NCBI GenBank assembly: GCA_002989075.1
Contig: PSQN01000003.1
Location: 2,298,340 to 2,362,339 of the forward strand
Direction of reading: 5' to 3'
DNA: 64,000 nt
DNA from: Arthonia radiata
Lineage: Eukaryota > Ascomycota > Arthoniomycetes > Arthoniales > Arthoniaceae
Below the pieces are notes generated by a model. The model made no database searches. It saw only the letters and a list, made by a program, of their open reading frames with translations, and had not been told where the DNA came from. The translations under genes and the position numbers were made by a program. Shown here in pieces: positions 21,220-34,000 of the stretch (positions are counted from its first letter, which is position 1; each line of letters starts with the position of its first letter).

Positions 21220-21606
21220 CTAAGGCAACCTCCTCAACCCCCCACTAACACTCCTGATAACACTCCCCTGCTGCGCCCGCCATCCATCACACAACCCCCT
21301 CAGCGCGCCCTTCAGATCCCCCAGCACCTCCTCCTGCCTCACAAACCCCACGCCCTTCAACACGCCCCCGTCCCGTCGGATGAAGATACACCACCCGCAC
21401 CCCTCCGTATGCTCAAACAGCTTGCTCAAGCACGGGAAGATAGCCGTGCAGTCGCCCGCAGGACAGCGCAGCGGCCAGATCTCCGGGTTGTCGGCGATGA
21501 TAATGGGTACGCCGCCGGCGACGATGATGCCGCGGCAGGCTGAGCGCATGAAGGTGCGCGCGTAGGGCGTGTGCGCTGCAGCAAGCCAGAGGTGCTGCGG
21601 TGGCAT
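21220..21606 (-). CDS. Small Cys-containing hypothetical protein
   Basis: Not recognised. 128 aa from the ATG at 21606; the frame is open for 16 codons further upstream without an ATG, so an upstream exon is possible. The middle contains CPAGDC and, 13 residues later, HTEGC, a spacing that would fit a C2HC-like zinc knuckle (C-x4-C-x12-H-x4-C). The start has a mildly hydrophobic segment (GIIVAGGVPIIIAD). The C-terminal 50 residues are charged. It may be a real small gene or the last exon of a longer one. Confidence 0.4.
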   Translation of the reverse strand: MPPQHLWLAAAHTPYARTFMRSACRGIIVAGGVPIIIADNPEIWPLRCPAGDCTAIFPCLSKLFEHTEGCGWCIFIRRDGGVLKGVGFVRQEEVLGDLKGALRGLCDGWRAQQGSVIRSVSGGLRRLP

Positions 21607-22266
21607 GCTTAGGGTTGGACAACCCTGCTCGAGGTGCGCGATCAGGGAGGCCAAGGTAGTGGCGTAGAGGGGACAGCCACCCCAGCAGCGGTAGAGGGAT
21701 GGAAGGGGTTGAAGTGGTTGGAATTGGGGAGACGCGGGGGATCTGACGTGGATTCGGGTGAGGGTGAGAGGGATGAAGGCCGGTGCGCGCGCTCGGAGAG
21801 ATGTGTTAGTGGTGATAAACGTAGGCGGGCGAGTTGCGCGTCGTGTAGGCAGCGTTTGGGCGTGATCCGTCTGTTCTGGTCGGTGGCGTGTGAAGAGGTA
21901 GGGCTTCTTAGACTGTGTTGTGTCTGCTGAATTGGTCCGGGCGTGTCTTGGGATTGAAGCAACGTCAGCTGGCTTGCTTTCTGACCAATATTCGTTAGCA
22001 ATCAGAAAGGGTAAGCTTTGGAATGTAGAGCTTCGACCGGCGTACCAGTCGCGAAGCCAGATGCCGCAGGATTTGAGTCCAACAGCAGACGTGAGGGTGG
22101 CCTCGGGTCCGATTCATTCTCGATTACATCCGCTACAGCGTCTTGGCCTCCCGTAAGACCTCCCCGACGGTCATGTTCCCGGACAGGCGGCTGGTCATTG
22201 AGGCCACTACATGTGCTCGCCTTGTCAGTGCCGACAAACCAAGGAGGAAAAGGCACGAGGTCGCTC
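21607..22266. other. Intergenic, possible 3' exon of the zinc-finger gene
   Basis: On the minus strand just past the stop of the zinc-finger gene at 22267, two frames could be reached by splicing from a GTAGGA donor in the final codons. One (phase 2) reads 22002-22256. The other ends in a motif like RLSGNMTVGEVLREAKTL at about 22147-22215 but would need a different phase. Neither is certain. The remainder shows no gene. Confidence 0.35.
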
Positions 22267-25184
22267 CTACCTCATTCCTTGGTCTTCCAGCTCCATCACG
22301 ACTTCCAATTCCGTGTCGAACCGATCGCTCTGGCCAGCGTTCGCGATTACCTCACCAATTGAGAACTCGCGTGATCGCAGCTGCCGGATTTGTTCTGGTG
22401 ACTTTGTCTGCGCCCAAGCATACAAGTCAGCTCGGAATTGCTCTACAGTGCGGCTGCGGCGCAGCGTCTTGCTGAGGTTGTATTTCTCGAGCTCGAGATC
22501 GACATCACCTTGAGCCGGGCGCTGCTGTTGCGTGGAGGCAGGTTTCGTCGTTTGCACACTTGGCTGGCCGGCGTTGACAGATACCGCAATGTTTGCAACC
22601 TGTTTCGAACCCGGTGCTGGCTCGTCGTTCGTATTGGCATCGGAGCCAATATCGATTAGCAAAGAATCGTTCTGTTCAGAACACGCTTCTGTACTGAGCT
22701 TTGCAAACGGCGTCTGCGTCTTCTCCAGCGTAGCTTCGAATGCATCAAAGTCTGTTGGATCGAAATCGACGATCACGGAGCCAGTTTCGTCGCGCTTGTA
22801 CTTCTGGTTAGGCCTCAGCGCTGGGGTCTGCAGAGCGGTATCGTCAGATGCGAAGAGATCCAGCGCGGCACGTCTCGCTGGCGTTGCCGGCATATTGGGC
22901 ACAGTAGCGGAGCGCGATGATGGTGACGGCTGTCCTGCCGCCTCTTCGAGATCGATCAAAGAGGATTGATCATCATCACAGGTGCTCTCGCCTCGCTTCT
23001 TCACCTCAAGTTTCTTCGCGCGAGCCATGTTAGGGTACTTGGGAAGATCGATGTACTTGCGTAGCAATGAAGAGCGTACAAAGCCATGCTGTTGAGCCGC
23101 TCGACAGCCCGATTGAGACTCCGGTAGAGCGGCGTCACCATGTTGATCTGGTTTTGGCTGCTCAACAATAGCTTGAATACGCTGTTCGATCGGAGCAGAG
23201 GGCAATGAGTTCTCTTTGTTCCAGACAGACCCTTCTGGCGCTCCGCCGCGAATGATTGTCGGAATCGGCTGCTTTCCGGGGCTGATCTGCCCGGGCTGGC
23301 TGCTTTTGCTCATGAACCTCTGGTGGTCAGTGACGATTTTCGATATGTCTGGGCGGTATAGGTGTGAACCTATAATACTTGTAGTTCGTCGCGGCGCCGG
23401 TGTGTGGGAGCTTCTGAGGAGGTCCTGCAGTCTAATTTGGAGGTTGGGAATGCTGTCGCTGGGGGGGCGCATTGACAGCAATCGCGCTGCGTGATATCGC
23501 GGGATATTAGAGACAACTTTGATCTCGCCCTCCTCTTCACTCTCGTCACTCTCTTCCATCGTCTCGCTGGAATCATCATCACTCTGAGGCCATGCACCCC
23601 AATTGCGGCACGCATTGGTCTTTTGCTCGATGGAAGTATCTGGAGCATCATGCTTTGGCTTTGCTACTGCCTCGTCCGGTGCGGGTACAGCTGCACCTTG
23701 GACCTCGAGAGTCACTTCAGCGGTCGTCGACGGTTTGAATGACTCTTGGAGATCCTCGTCTGGTTCCTCCTTGACGGCAACCTTCTCTTTAGCGTGCTGC
23801 TGCTCCTTGTTCACAACACCATCATGCTTCTTCGGTTTTGCAGCCTTGTCCTGCATAGAAGGCTCTGCGCTCATATTCACTTCTTGCTTCATGTTAGGCT
23901 TTGGTGTACCGCTATTAGTGCTGACGGACGTCCCCTGCTTCTTCAGTGATGGCGGAGATTGCTTCTGCTTGAGGCAGCCGGGCCTTACCCAACCACGCGC
24001 TCCGGGCTGATCGCGGCGGCAGACAAGCCAGAGACCGTTGGACTCCTTCTCGAAAACGACGCGCTCGCCTTTGGTCAGATCCAGGCCGCCGAAAGCCGGT
24101 CTGCTGGAGGTAAGGATGACTGCAATGAGCATTGTCAGTGAATTTGATCGCTCCAACAAGACGACCGCCAATCGGCCAGCTAGCTCGCTACGGAGCAGGC
24201 GACATAGATTCTTGAGCATCCGAGGGGCTCGAAGTAGGACCACGCAGCATTACATTGGAACTTGGTAGGAAAAGAAACGTCGTAGGAGATACGGGTCGCG
24301 CTCTCTGCGTGACGACAGAGCCCAAGGGCAGCTGTGTTCATCACAGCGAACAGCCGTGGGCGAGAGCGGTCACGGACGAGGGTGATGACGAACAATACGG
24401 AAGCATCGCTTACCTTCGTGGGTCCATGGAATTTCTGCATCGGCATTGGAAGCTGGAGTAGCAGGCATCTTGACAGAGGGAAGCTGGTCTGCCATCTCGG
24501 TATTGTTGGAGGAACCAGGCGTCAGTCGTGACTGTCTACTAGCAATGCCTTTGATGGGGAAACGGGAAGGCGTCTTTGAAGGGGCAGGTGCGAGGGGTGC
24601 TGTGTGCGCCGTCATAATATGCTAAGAGGGAGTTAGCAAGTGTGGAGAGACGCATGCCGCACGTGGTTTACCTTGTGCTTTTCCGAAGCATTGACCAGGT
24701 GAAGCTGGCAGTGTGGGCACTAGGCAACAGCGTCAGTCAGAGGGTTTGGAAACCGTGAAGTGAGGATGCGTACGATGTGGGCTTTGTTGTGTCTCATCAG
24801 CTCGCCACGCGTGAGATATCCAAGACCGCACTTCTCACAGAAGCAGAAGCAGCCGCGAGATTGCCAATGTGCACAGAGCTCGGTCCAGTTCTTGCCATCG
24901 ATATTACATCGAAGCTTTTCGTTAGGGCCGCTGGTCTTATCGCAGAGCCAATGCTCTCCGCTGTCTCGTTTATGCTGCCATAGAGCTTGCTTGTCAATGA
25001 AGAGACGGCCGCAACGGCCGCATTGATCCTCGTCGCTATCCGTAGAGTTGTATTCATCTGAAGAGCCTGTACACTTGTCGCTTGTTGTCTGGTCTCCGCG
25101 ATGATTGGGGGAATATTTGAAGTGGTCATTGATGGCTTGAGGAGTGACAAAGTATCGCTTGCAATCCTGACAGAAGAAGGGCAT
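22267..25184 (-). CDS. C2H2 zinc-finger protein with SH3-like segment (4 exons)
   Basis: Exons 25184-24774, 24719-24672, 24621-24414 and 24119-22267; introns 54, 50 and 294 bp, all phase-consistent; 839 aa. The N-terminus has a C2H2 finger at residues 5-28 (C5, C8, H21, H28). Further Cys/His pairs follow: CGRCGRLF...QHKRDSGEH, CEKCGLGYLTRGELMRH and, across exon 2, CPHCQLHL...EKHKH. Exon 4 opens with a segment resembling an SH3 fold (GLDLTKGERVVFEKE, then GLWLVCRRD and GWVRPG). Then comes about 450 residues of disordered, acidic and Ser/Pro-rich sequence. A conserved-looking helical C-terminus contains TLRRSRTVEQFRADLYAWAQ and REFSIGEVIANA. The 294-bp intron is long for this genome, so two genes or a missed exon are alternatives. 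The exact C-terminus may involve another exon. A nuclear scaffold role is inferred. Confidence 0.6.
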
Positions 25185-25450
25185 CTTGAAAACAAGTAAA
25201 ACTACATGCTGAGAGTAGGGCGAGGGGTCACGTTGAAGGAGGAGAGGCAAATGGGTTGGAGTGGAAGAAGAAGAGCTTTCGGCCGGTCTGGCTGTTGAAG
25301 CGGCGGTGAAGGAGTGTCTTCGTTCGCACCTTCCTCCGTCATCTCCCACTTCTGCCATTGCAAAGTTCCACAACATGTCGGCTTTCAATGTTCGCTTACC
25401 CACTCGAAGCGTCTGAGGGTTTACATGTAGGACGCGCTTGCCTTAATACC

Positions 25451-25807
25451 ATGCCATCGATGAAATCCATCATCAACAGTCTCCGAAGCTTAGTTGAGAA
25501 ATACACACGTCCTGCTTCATCTACCAAGAGCAGCGGCATCGATGCTACAAGCCACGATGCGGACCATATCTTCAACGGTGCCGCTGACAAGCTTCATCAG
25601 CGGGTCGATCGGGAGTTCAAGCTGGCTTTGGTGCTGCTCGACGTTTCCCCGCCAACGGGCACTGTGGGCTTGAAACAAGTGGGGGAGATGAAAGGAATTT
25701 CACAGGATGCCATTCACTCAAGTGCCGACGACTTATTTGCTGAGCATATGTCTGCTATGCAACGTAATCGAGTAGAGGATGACGCTGCCGTGAATATCTG
25801 TTTATAA
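25451..25807 (+). CDS. Small hypothetical protein
   Basis: Not recognised. 118 aa from an ATG in a good context (ACCATGCC). It is divergent from the zinc-finger gene, with 266 bp between the two start codons. Composition is mixed and soluble-looking, with a helical stretch LHQRVDREFKLALVLLD and no TM or signal. There are no introns. It could be a small species-specific protein or a chance frame. Confidence 0.3.
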   Translation: MPSMKSIINSLRSLVEKYTRPASSTKSSGIDATSHDADHIFNGAADKLHQRVDREFKLALVLLDVSPPTGTVGLKQVGEMKGISQDAIHSSADDLFAEHMSAMQRNRVEDDAAVNICL

Positions 25808-26427
25808 TCAAGTCGCCACGGTCTTCATATGGGATATTATTGTCTTCAACCTCCTCGAAGATAACTCGCAACCGCCCATAAATCCACTTGAATATGCTGT
25901 CGATCGTCCGAAGAGCAACGATCCCATGACGCTATTAGTCCGACTCCGGGTCGAGTAAGAACAGCTCGGATGCCAGGAGTACGATTACGACACGCCGCCC
26001 ATCAAGCGACATCGTGTCGAAATCACAAGCGTCGTGAGGCTGTGATGTTGTTGAGAAGGCGTCGCGAGGCTGTAGTATTGTTGATAGGGCGTCGTGGATG
26101 TCTGGAGTGTAATCCGTAGGAGTCAGCGGGCGAAGAGGATTAAGGTGGCCGGGTGTGTCGGCAAAGCATCGGCACAGTCGGCATCGCGCTGCAGGCTAAT
26201 CTCTCCCAAGTCTAGCAGCGGACTTTAGCCGTCTCAAGCTCTTAGACTCGCCGCTAGGTTCGGTGCCGATGACGAAAGAATGAAATTGAAAATAGTGGGA
26301 TGATTGTCGTCTGAAAGACATAAGTACGGCCGTGGCCACTGTGCTCTTGAGCGTTGCGAAAACTGTACGAGTACTATTGTATAGTAAAGTCCAAGAACAA
26401 AATATTTAAACAAGCAATACATCAAAT
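25808..26427. other. Intergenic with minisatellite; reductase promoter
   Basis: No gene is seen. It holds the 30-bp repeat described separately and, near 26390-26427, an A+T-rich stretch directly before the reductase ATG that probably includes the promoter and 5' UTR. Confidence 0.45.
26029..26097 (+). repeat. 30-bp tandem repeat, about 2.3 units
   Basis: Units start at 26029, 26059 and 26089 (gcgtcgtgaggctgt, gcgtcgcgaggctgt, gcgtcgtgga), spaced exactly 30 bp. The first two share about 80% identity across the unit; the third is partial. Confidence 0.7.
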
Positions 26428-27559
26428 ATGAGGGTCCTTCTCACAGGTGGCTCTGGTTTTATTGCCGCCCATGTGCTTGACTATCTCCTACAAGACGGGT
26501 AAGAATGCTCTCCAACCCATTCATTGACAGTCACTTCGTTTGACACGACATTAGTCACGCCGTAGTCACGACTGTGCGCTCCCAAGCCAAGGCCGACAAG
26601 ATTAAGCAGGCCCACCCCAAGTATGGCAAGGATAAGCTTGACTTCGCGATCGTGGAGGATATTGGCCAGCCGAACGCGTTCAATGAGGCGGTCAAGTCAG
26701 ATCCGCCTTTTGAATCCGTCATCCATACCGCTAGTCCTTTCCACTTCAACGCTCAAGACATCCAAAAGGATCTCCTCGATCCCGCCATCGTCGGTACAAC
26801 CGGTATCTTGAAGGCCGTCAAGGCCGGCGCTCCGACAGTGAAGCGCGTTGTGATCACCAGCAGCTTCGCAGCGATCGTCAACCCAACGAAGGGTCTCTGG
26901 CCGGAGCACACCTATAGTGAGCAGGACTGGAGTCCCCTTACCCATGAGCAAGCTCTGGAAAACAACTCTGCGGGCTACCGAGCGAGCAAGACGTTCGCCG
27001 AGAAGGCGGCGTGGGAGTTCGTAGAGAAAGAGAAGCCAAACTTCGATCTTGTGACGATGAACCCACCGCTCGTTATTGGTAAGTCGACCGTCTCTCCCAG
27101 ATGACGATGCGCAGCCAAACATTGACGTACCTTCCAGGACCCATTGTACATTACCTCAACTCCCTCGACGCCTTGAACACATCCAACCAGCGCACGCGAG
27201 ACTGCTTGCAAGGAAAGTGGAAGCAAGAGATCCCCGAAACTGGCGTCTTCATTTGGATCGACGTCCGTGACATCGCGTTGGCTCACGTCAAGGCCATTGA
27301 AGTGCCAGCAGCATCCAACAAGCGCTTCTTCGTCACATCGGGCTACTTCTCAAATTCGGAGATCGCTGGGATCATCCGCAAGAACTTCCCAGAATACAAG
27401 AACGTCGTACCTGATGAGAACGTGCCGGGCGGTCGGCCTCCTGAGTCTGTTTTCAAGATCGACAACAGTCGGACGAAGGACATCCTTGATATCAAATTCA
27501 CGTCCTTTGAGAAGAGCATTACGGATTTGGTGAAGAGCTTGCAGGCAGTTGGCGTCTAG
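26428..27559 (+). CDS. NAD(P)-dependent aldehyde/ketone reductase, Gre2-like
   Basis: Three exons: 26428-26498, 26555-27078 and 27138-27559 (introns 56 and 59 bp), giving 338 aa, the usual length. This is the extended short-chain dehydrogenase family that includes yeast Gre2 methylglyoxal/aldehyde reductase and plant dihydroflavonol reductases. The N-terminal Rossmann motif is TGGSGFIAAHV (residues 6-16). VVITSSFAAIV precedes the active site, and the catalytic pair is in YRASK (about residue 168). An insert with WPEHTYSEQDWSP is typical of the fungal Gre2 group. The gene is cytosolic by sequence. The substrate is unknown: methylglyoxal, isovaleraldehyde or a secondary metabolite are all possible. 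Confidence 0.92.
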
Positions 27560-28013
27560 TACCCTCCATAGACTTGTTGATGTCACAATGCCAATCAAGT
27601 CGTACATTGCTTGAGTTTGTCTCTTTTCATCGTTGCCTCCGACACGCACGCCGCTCTCCTTGTGTTTTAGGCAAAGTGTGTAGAGAAAGGGGTGTGTACC
27701 ATGACCCTGCTAGGGAAAGTGTTGGTAAACGCCAGACGCGCACTTGACAGGACTAATCTGTACTAGCGCCACGGCGTGAGCATTGGTTTGTCGCGGGGCA
27801 CATGTGACCGAACGTCGAAGCTCCTTGCATACTCGCTCGTTGCGCGACATATCTTCGGTGAAGCCCAACAATTTGTTGAGGTCGAAGACGACGTGGTAAA
27901 GGTCATGCGACCGAGCTGAGGTGTTTTGATGCTTCCTCGCTGACTCCTCATAACCTCGTGGATGCGTTCCCTTTGCGTTAAGAGGCAAGCTGCTCGCAGC
28001 TCACGCCTTCAGT
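27560..28013. other. Intergenic, TOR promoter region
   Basis: Between two plus-strand genes. Minus-strand frames at 27710-27988 and 27763-27951 have no motif. Nothing else is recognised. Confidence 0.45.
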
Positions 28014-31000
28014 ATGAATCAGCTTCACAAAGATAATTTCGACCGTATCTTCGGAGACTTGAGATCGAAGTATGAGATACGTCTTCGCTCACGCGAGTGG
28101 TAGCTCACATCATCCAGGAACGATGACCTCCGCCAGAAGGCCGCCGCGGATGAGTTGCGCACAAGCCTGGAGAGTGCCCAGCGTGGTGCGTATCCCAATG
28201 CCTGGATCTCAAAGCATGACTGACCATTGCGTTTCCAGAGTATGCCAACTCTCCCGCCGAATACGCCATCATCTATCGCCATGTCGTCTCTCAGTCCTCC
28301 ACCTTGGCGAACACAGCCGGCGAGGGTCCTGAGCGCAATGCAGAGCGTATCGGCGGCATTCTTGCTCTCATGTCACTCACACAATTCAGAGGCGACGATG
28401 TGGCGCAAAAGACGGCCCGCTTTGCAACTGTTCTCCGCAATGTCATGAAGGGTACAGACACTGGAGCGATGATCCTTGCAGCAAGAGCTATGGGAGGGCT
28501 TATACAATCTGACAATCCATTGACCACCGATCTGGTGGATGCGGAGGTCAAAGTCGCCTTGGAATCACTACAAGTCGACAGGCAAGAGTATCGTCGCTTC
28601 GCAGCTGTCCTCATTCTACGCTCTCTAGCTGACAGCGCGCCGACATTGCTATATCAATACGTCAACGCCATACTGGAAGTCATCTGGGTCGCTCTCAGAG
28701 ATCCCAAGGTGATGATTCGCGAGTCAGCTGCAGAGACTGTTCGCACCATCATTGAGATCATTGCCGCGCGGGAGGTGCACATGCGCGACCACTGCTTTGC
28801 TCGAGTGTACAACGAGATCACCAGAGGATTCCAGATGAACACTACGGAGACCGTGCATGGATCCCTGCTTGCGCTCAAGGAGCTTCTTGACAAGGGCGGC
28901 ATGTTCATGCAGACAGGAACGCGCTACGTTGATGCTTGTGACAGAGTATTCATGCTTAGAGACCATCGAGAACCACTCATCCGAAAACAGATCACGATCA
29001 TCATACCTAGACTGGCCTCTTACTATCCGCAGGAATTCAGCGTCGCCTATTTGAACAAGTTCATGAAGCATCTTCAGGCACTGTTGAAGCGCGACAAGGA
29101 CCGCGACCAAGCTTTCGTTGCGATCGGCCGGGTTGCTGTCGCTGTGGGAAGTGCCATCGAACCATTCTTGGACGGCATTCTTGTCTTCATCCGCGAAGGT
29201 CTAGGGATCAAGGCTCGCAACAAGCAGTTCAATGACGCCCCGATTTTTGACTGCATCAGCAAGCTGGCGGTAGCCGTCGGCCAAACTCTGACGAAGTACA
29301 TGGATGCCATGTTGGATCCCATCTTCGCTTGTGGGCTAAGCCAGCCTCTACTGCAAGCACTTGTCGATATGGCGCACTACATACCTCCTGCGCGATCAAA
29401 GATACAAGAACGATTCCTGGACCTTCTTAGCAGGATCCTCTCTGGCAAGCCATTCTCGCCTCTGGGGAGTCCAAGCCAGAACACCATCGTCCCGAATGTT
29501 ACCCGTGACCTCAAAGATCCTCAACAAGGCGAACAAAAAGAGGCCGAAATTGAGCTTGCGTTGTCTTCTCTGGGTAGCTTCGATTTCTCTGGCTACATCC
29601 TCAATGAGTTTGTCCGGGACGTGGCGCTCAGGTACGTCGAAGACGATCGAGCATCGATCCGTCGAGCTGCCGCTTTGACTTGCTGTCAGCTTTTCATCAA
29701 GGACCCCAGTGTGAAGCAAGTCAGCCGGCACGCTGTGAAGGTGGTCAGTATGGTAGTAGAACGACTTCTTACGGTGGCTGTGGCCGATCCCGTTGCTGAT
29801 ATTCGTCATGTCGTTCTTACCTCTCTTGTCTCTCGGTTCGACAAGCACTTGGCGAAAGCTGAAAACGTTCGAAGCCTTTTCCTCGCGCTCAATGACGAGC
29901 ACTTTGAGAATCGAGAGGCGGCCATGGTCATTATCGGGCGCTTGACCTCCGTCAATCCGGCTTACGTCTTTCCGTCGCTTCGCAAAGCTCTTATACAGCT
30001 TCTTACAGAGATCGAATACTCGACAACTGCAATCTCAAAGTACCAGAGCGCAAAGCTTATCAGTCACCTCGTCACCTCGTCGTCCCGTCTGATCAAACCT
30101 TATGTGGACCCGATGGTTGCCGTACTGCTGCCGAAGATACGCGACGAGGACCAGAGCGTAGCAGCAATATCACTCGCAGCGATCGGTGAACTAGCAGTCG
30201 TGGGGGGCGAAGACATGCGCAAGTACATAAACGAGCTGATGGAGACTATCATGGAGTACCTCGTCGACAAACACTCGACTCAAAAGCGTGATGCAGCCCT
30301 GAAGACCCTTGGACAACTTGCAGGCAGCGCTGGCTATGTTATCGATCCCTACATTGACCATCCAGAGCTGCTCAATATCCTTATGGGTATCGTCTCCGCT
30401 GCTGAACCGGGACCTTTGCGTCGAGAGTGCATCCGCGTGATGGGTATTCTAGGCGCTTTAGCACCTTACAGGTACCAAATGCTGGTAGAAGGATCCCCTG
30501 AGCATAATCTTGCCAACGAAGCCAAAGGTGTAAGTGATGTGTCTCTGATCATCAACGGGCAAAGACCCGACCACGAAGACTACTACCCGACCATCGTTAT
30601 TCACACGCTCATGGATATCCTGCAAGATCCCACACTAACACAGTATCACTCAAATGTGATTGATGCTGTCATGAACATTTACGCAACAATGGGCCTGAAG
30701 TGTGTCAGCTTTCTTAACAGAGTCATACCAGGTTTCATCCTTGTCATCAAGAGCGCCACTCCTGCTCGAGCTGAGGGCTATTTTAATCAGCTGAGCCAAC
30801 TTGTTCGCATCGTTCGTCAACATATCCGACCGTTCTTACATCCGATTCTCGACACAGTACAGTCGTTCTGGACAGAGCGAAGAGAAGCCCTCGCCACAAT
30901 GCTGACTCTCATCGAGTCAGTGGCGCGCAGCTTGGAAGGCGATTTTAAGGTATACCTCGCACGCGTGCTACCGATGATGCTCGACATTCTACGTGACGAC

Positions 31001-34000
31001 AGAACGCCTCGGCGAGCACCGTCCGAGCGAATCCTCCGTGCATTCCTCGTATTTGGCGCAAGCGCGGAAGAATACATGCATTTAATCATTCCGATGGTCG
31101 TGCGCCTTTTCGACAAGCAAGAAAACCCAACCCATATCCGAAAGCAAGCGATTGAAACAATCGGACGAATCTCACGGAAGGTGAATGTCTCGGAGTTCGC
31201 CAGTCGCCTTATACATCCATTGTGCAGAGTTCTGGACCATCCAGGCCCTGATAACCAGCTGCGTACTACAGCTGTCGAGACCCTATCAGCTCTAGTTTTT
31301 CAAATGGGTCCTGACTACCTCAGCTTCATACCGATGGTAAACAAGGTGCTTGTGGCCCATCGAATACCTCATGCCGCCTACTCCACGATCGTCGGAAAGC
31401 TGCAAAGAGGCGAGCCTTTACCTCAGAATCTGAGTCCAGATGAGTACTACGGCGAAGATGAAGATGAAAACCGGCCGGCAGAAATCGGGATCAAGTCACT
31501 AGCCGTCAATCAGGAGCACCTGAAGAGTGCGTGGGAAACCAGTCAGCGGTCGACCAAGGAAGACTGGCAGGAATGGATCAAGCGACTGAGCATTGAGCTG
31601 CTCAAAGAGTCACCACACCAAGCGCTGCGTGCTTGTGCTCCGCTTGCTTCAGTGCATGCTCCAACGTCTCGGGCCTTGTTCAACTCGGCATTTGCCTCCT
31701 GCTACACACTGCTGTTCCAAAACTTCCAGCGAGATCTCGTGAGCAATATCGAAAATGCTCTAGCAGCGCCTGCCATCCCTCCAGAGATTATTCACCAACT
31801 CTTGAACTTGTGTGAGTTCATGGAACACGACGACAAAGCCCTCCCCATCGATGTTAGGACCCTCGGTGGATGTGCAGGGAGATGTCATGCATTTGCCAAA
31901 GCCTTGCACTGGAAGGAGCTTGAATACAATGCGGATCAGAGTAGCAGTGCGGTTGAGGCCTTGATCAGCATCAACAACAGCTTGCAGCAGACTGACGCTG
32001 CTTTCGGAATACTGAAGCGAGCATCCTCGTACTCTGATGTGGATATCAGAGAGGATTGGTACGAGAAGCTCGGCCGATTCGACGAAGCTTTGCAGGCTTT
32101 GCAACGACGTGAGCAGGAGGAGCCTGGCAATTTCGAAGTAACCCATGGCAAGATGAGATGTCTCCACGCTCTTGGTGAATGGGACATTCTCGCCACTCTC
32201 GTGGAAGACATCTGGTCTCGCGCAGCAGCGGACGGCAAACAGAAGCAGATAGCGTCCCTGGCTGCAGCTTCAGCTTGGGGCCTCGGTCAGTGGGAGCTCG
32301 TGGACAAGTATATGAGTGCCATGCGCCCTGATACGCCTGATCGCTCATTCTTCGGGACCCTTCTGTCAATCCAGCGCAACCAATTTGATGACGCCAAGCT
32401 CCATGTGGAGTCCGCTCGAGACGCGCTCGACCTCGAGCTCAGCACCGTGCTGGGAGAATCTTACAGCCGTGCGTATAACGTCGTCGTGCGCATTCAAGCG
32501 CTCGCAGAGTTAGAAGAAATCATCACCTACAAGCAGAGCCAGAACAACCCTGAGAAGCAAGAGACTATGCGACAGACTTGGGTCAAGCGACTTAAGGGCT
32601 GTAAGCGGGACGTTGAAACGTGGCAGAGAATGCTTCAAGTTCGTGCGTTGGTCATTAAGCCCGACGAAAACCAGGATATGCTCATCAAATTCGCCAACCT
32701 TTGCCGCAAAAGTCAGCGCTGGGGACTCGCAGAAAAGACTTTGAAGTCACTCATGTCAAGCGAAGAGGATGCCAATGATCAGAGCTCAGGTTTGATCTTT
32801 GGGCCTGTTGCGCCCGCCGTCAATTATGCTCGGCTGAAGTTTGCATGGTCCCGTGGCGAAGGCGACAAAACATTGTCATCACTGCAAAAGTTTACACACA
32901 GCCTAAGCGAAGACATCGCCAACAAGGTGCGGGAGGGTGACTCGAGTGCAGCTGTGCAGTATGCGAACGGTGTCAATGGCATCAGTGGGTCTCATAGTGG
33001 TCTCAATGGAACGAGTTTTGTCAACGGCTACGACGGTTCAAACTCACAGAAGCCGGAATCATTGACGCCTAAAAAGCTCGCTGAGCTACAGAAGCTCCTT
33101 GCGCGATGCTATCTGAAGCAAGCGCAATGGAGGACGCAGCTGCAGAAGGGGGAATGGGAGCATGAGCATGTTCAGGAAGTGCTCAACTCATATGCAGCTG
33201 CCACACAGCTCGACCCGCAGTGGTACAAGGCCTGGCATGCGTGGGCACTTTCGAACTTCGAAGTCATCACTTCGCTTACTACTGGTACCGATCGTGAGGC
33301 TGCAGACCTATCACATGCGACAATCGTCGCACGAGTTGTGCCGGCGATTCGAGGCTTCTTCAAGTCGATTGCTTTGACGTCGACGTCCACTCTGCAAGAC
33401 ACGCTGCGGATTCTTACCATCTGGTTCGCGCATGGATCCCATAGTGAGGTCAACGCGGCAGTTACAGAGGGCATCAGCGCTGTATCTGTCGATACCTGGC
33501 TCGAAGTCATCCCTCAGCTCATTGCTCGCATCAACCAACAATCAGCACGCGTGCGCCAGCTGATCCAGAATCTGCTGTGCGAGGTGGGTAAAGCCCACCC
33601 ACAGGCTCTTGTATTTCCTCTCACTGTGTCCATCAAATCCGACCACGCGAACCGCTCCCGGGCTGCGCATGCGATCATGGAGAGTCTGCGTCAACACTCG
33701 CCACTTTTAGTGGAGCAGGCTGAGTTAGTGTCTCGTGAGCTAATACGCATTGCCGTACTATGGCATGAGCAGTGGCACGAAGGGCTTGAGGAAGCATCGC
33801 GTCTCTACTTTGGCGAACGAAATACTCAAGGCATGTTCAGCGTCCTCGAGCCGCTGCATGAGATGATCGATAGAGGCCCGCAGACGCTTCGCGAAGTGTC
33901 ATTCATCCAGACATTCGGCCGCGATCTCCACGAAGCTCGCGAGTTCTGCAATGCCTTCCGACGGAGTGGGGACGAAGGCGATCTGAACTCTGCGTGGGAC

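Noticed and set aside
24127-24410. Hydrophobic minus-strand stretch upstream of the SH3-like segment as an N-terminal TM of a separate gene
   Set aside because: The phase-compatible GTAAGC donor at 24413 and CAG acceptor at 24120 remove it as intron; a separate start would lack context.
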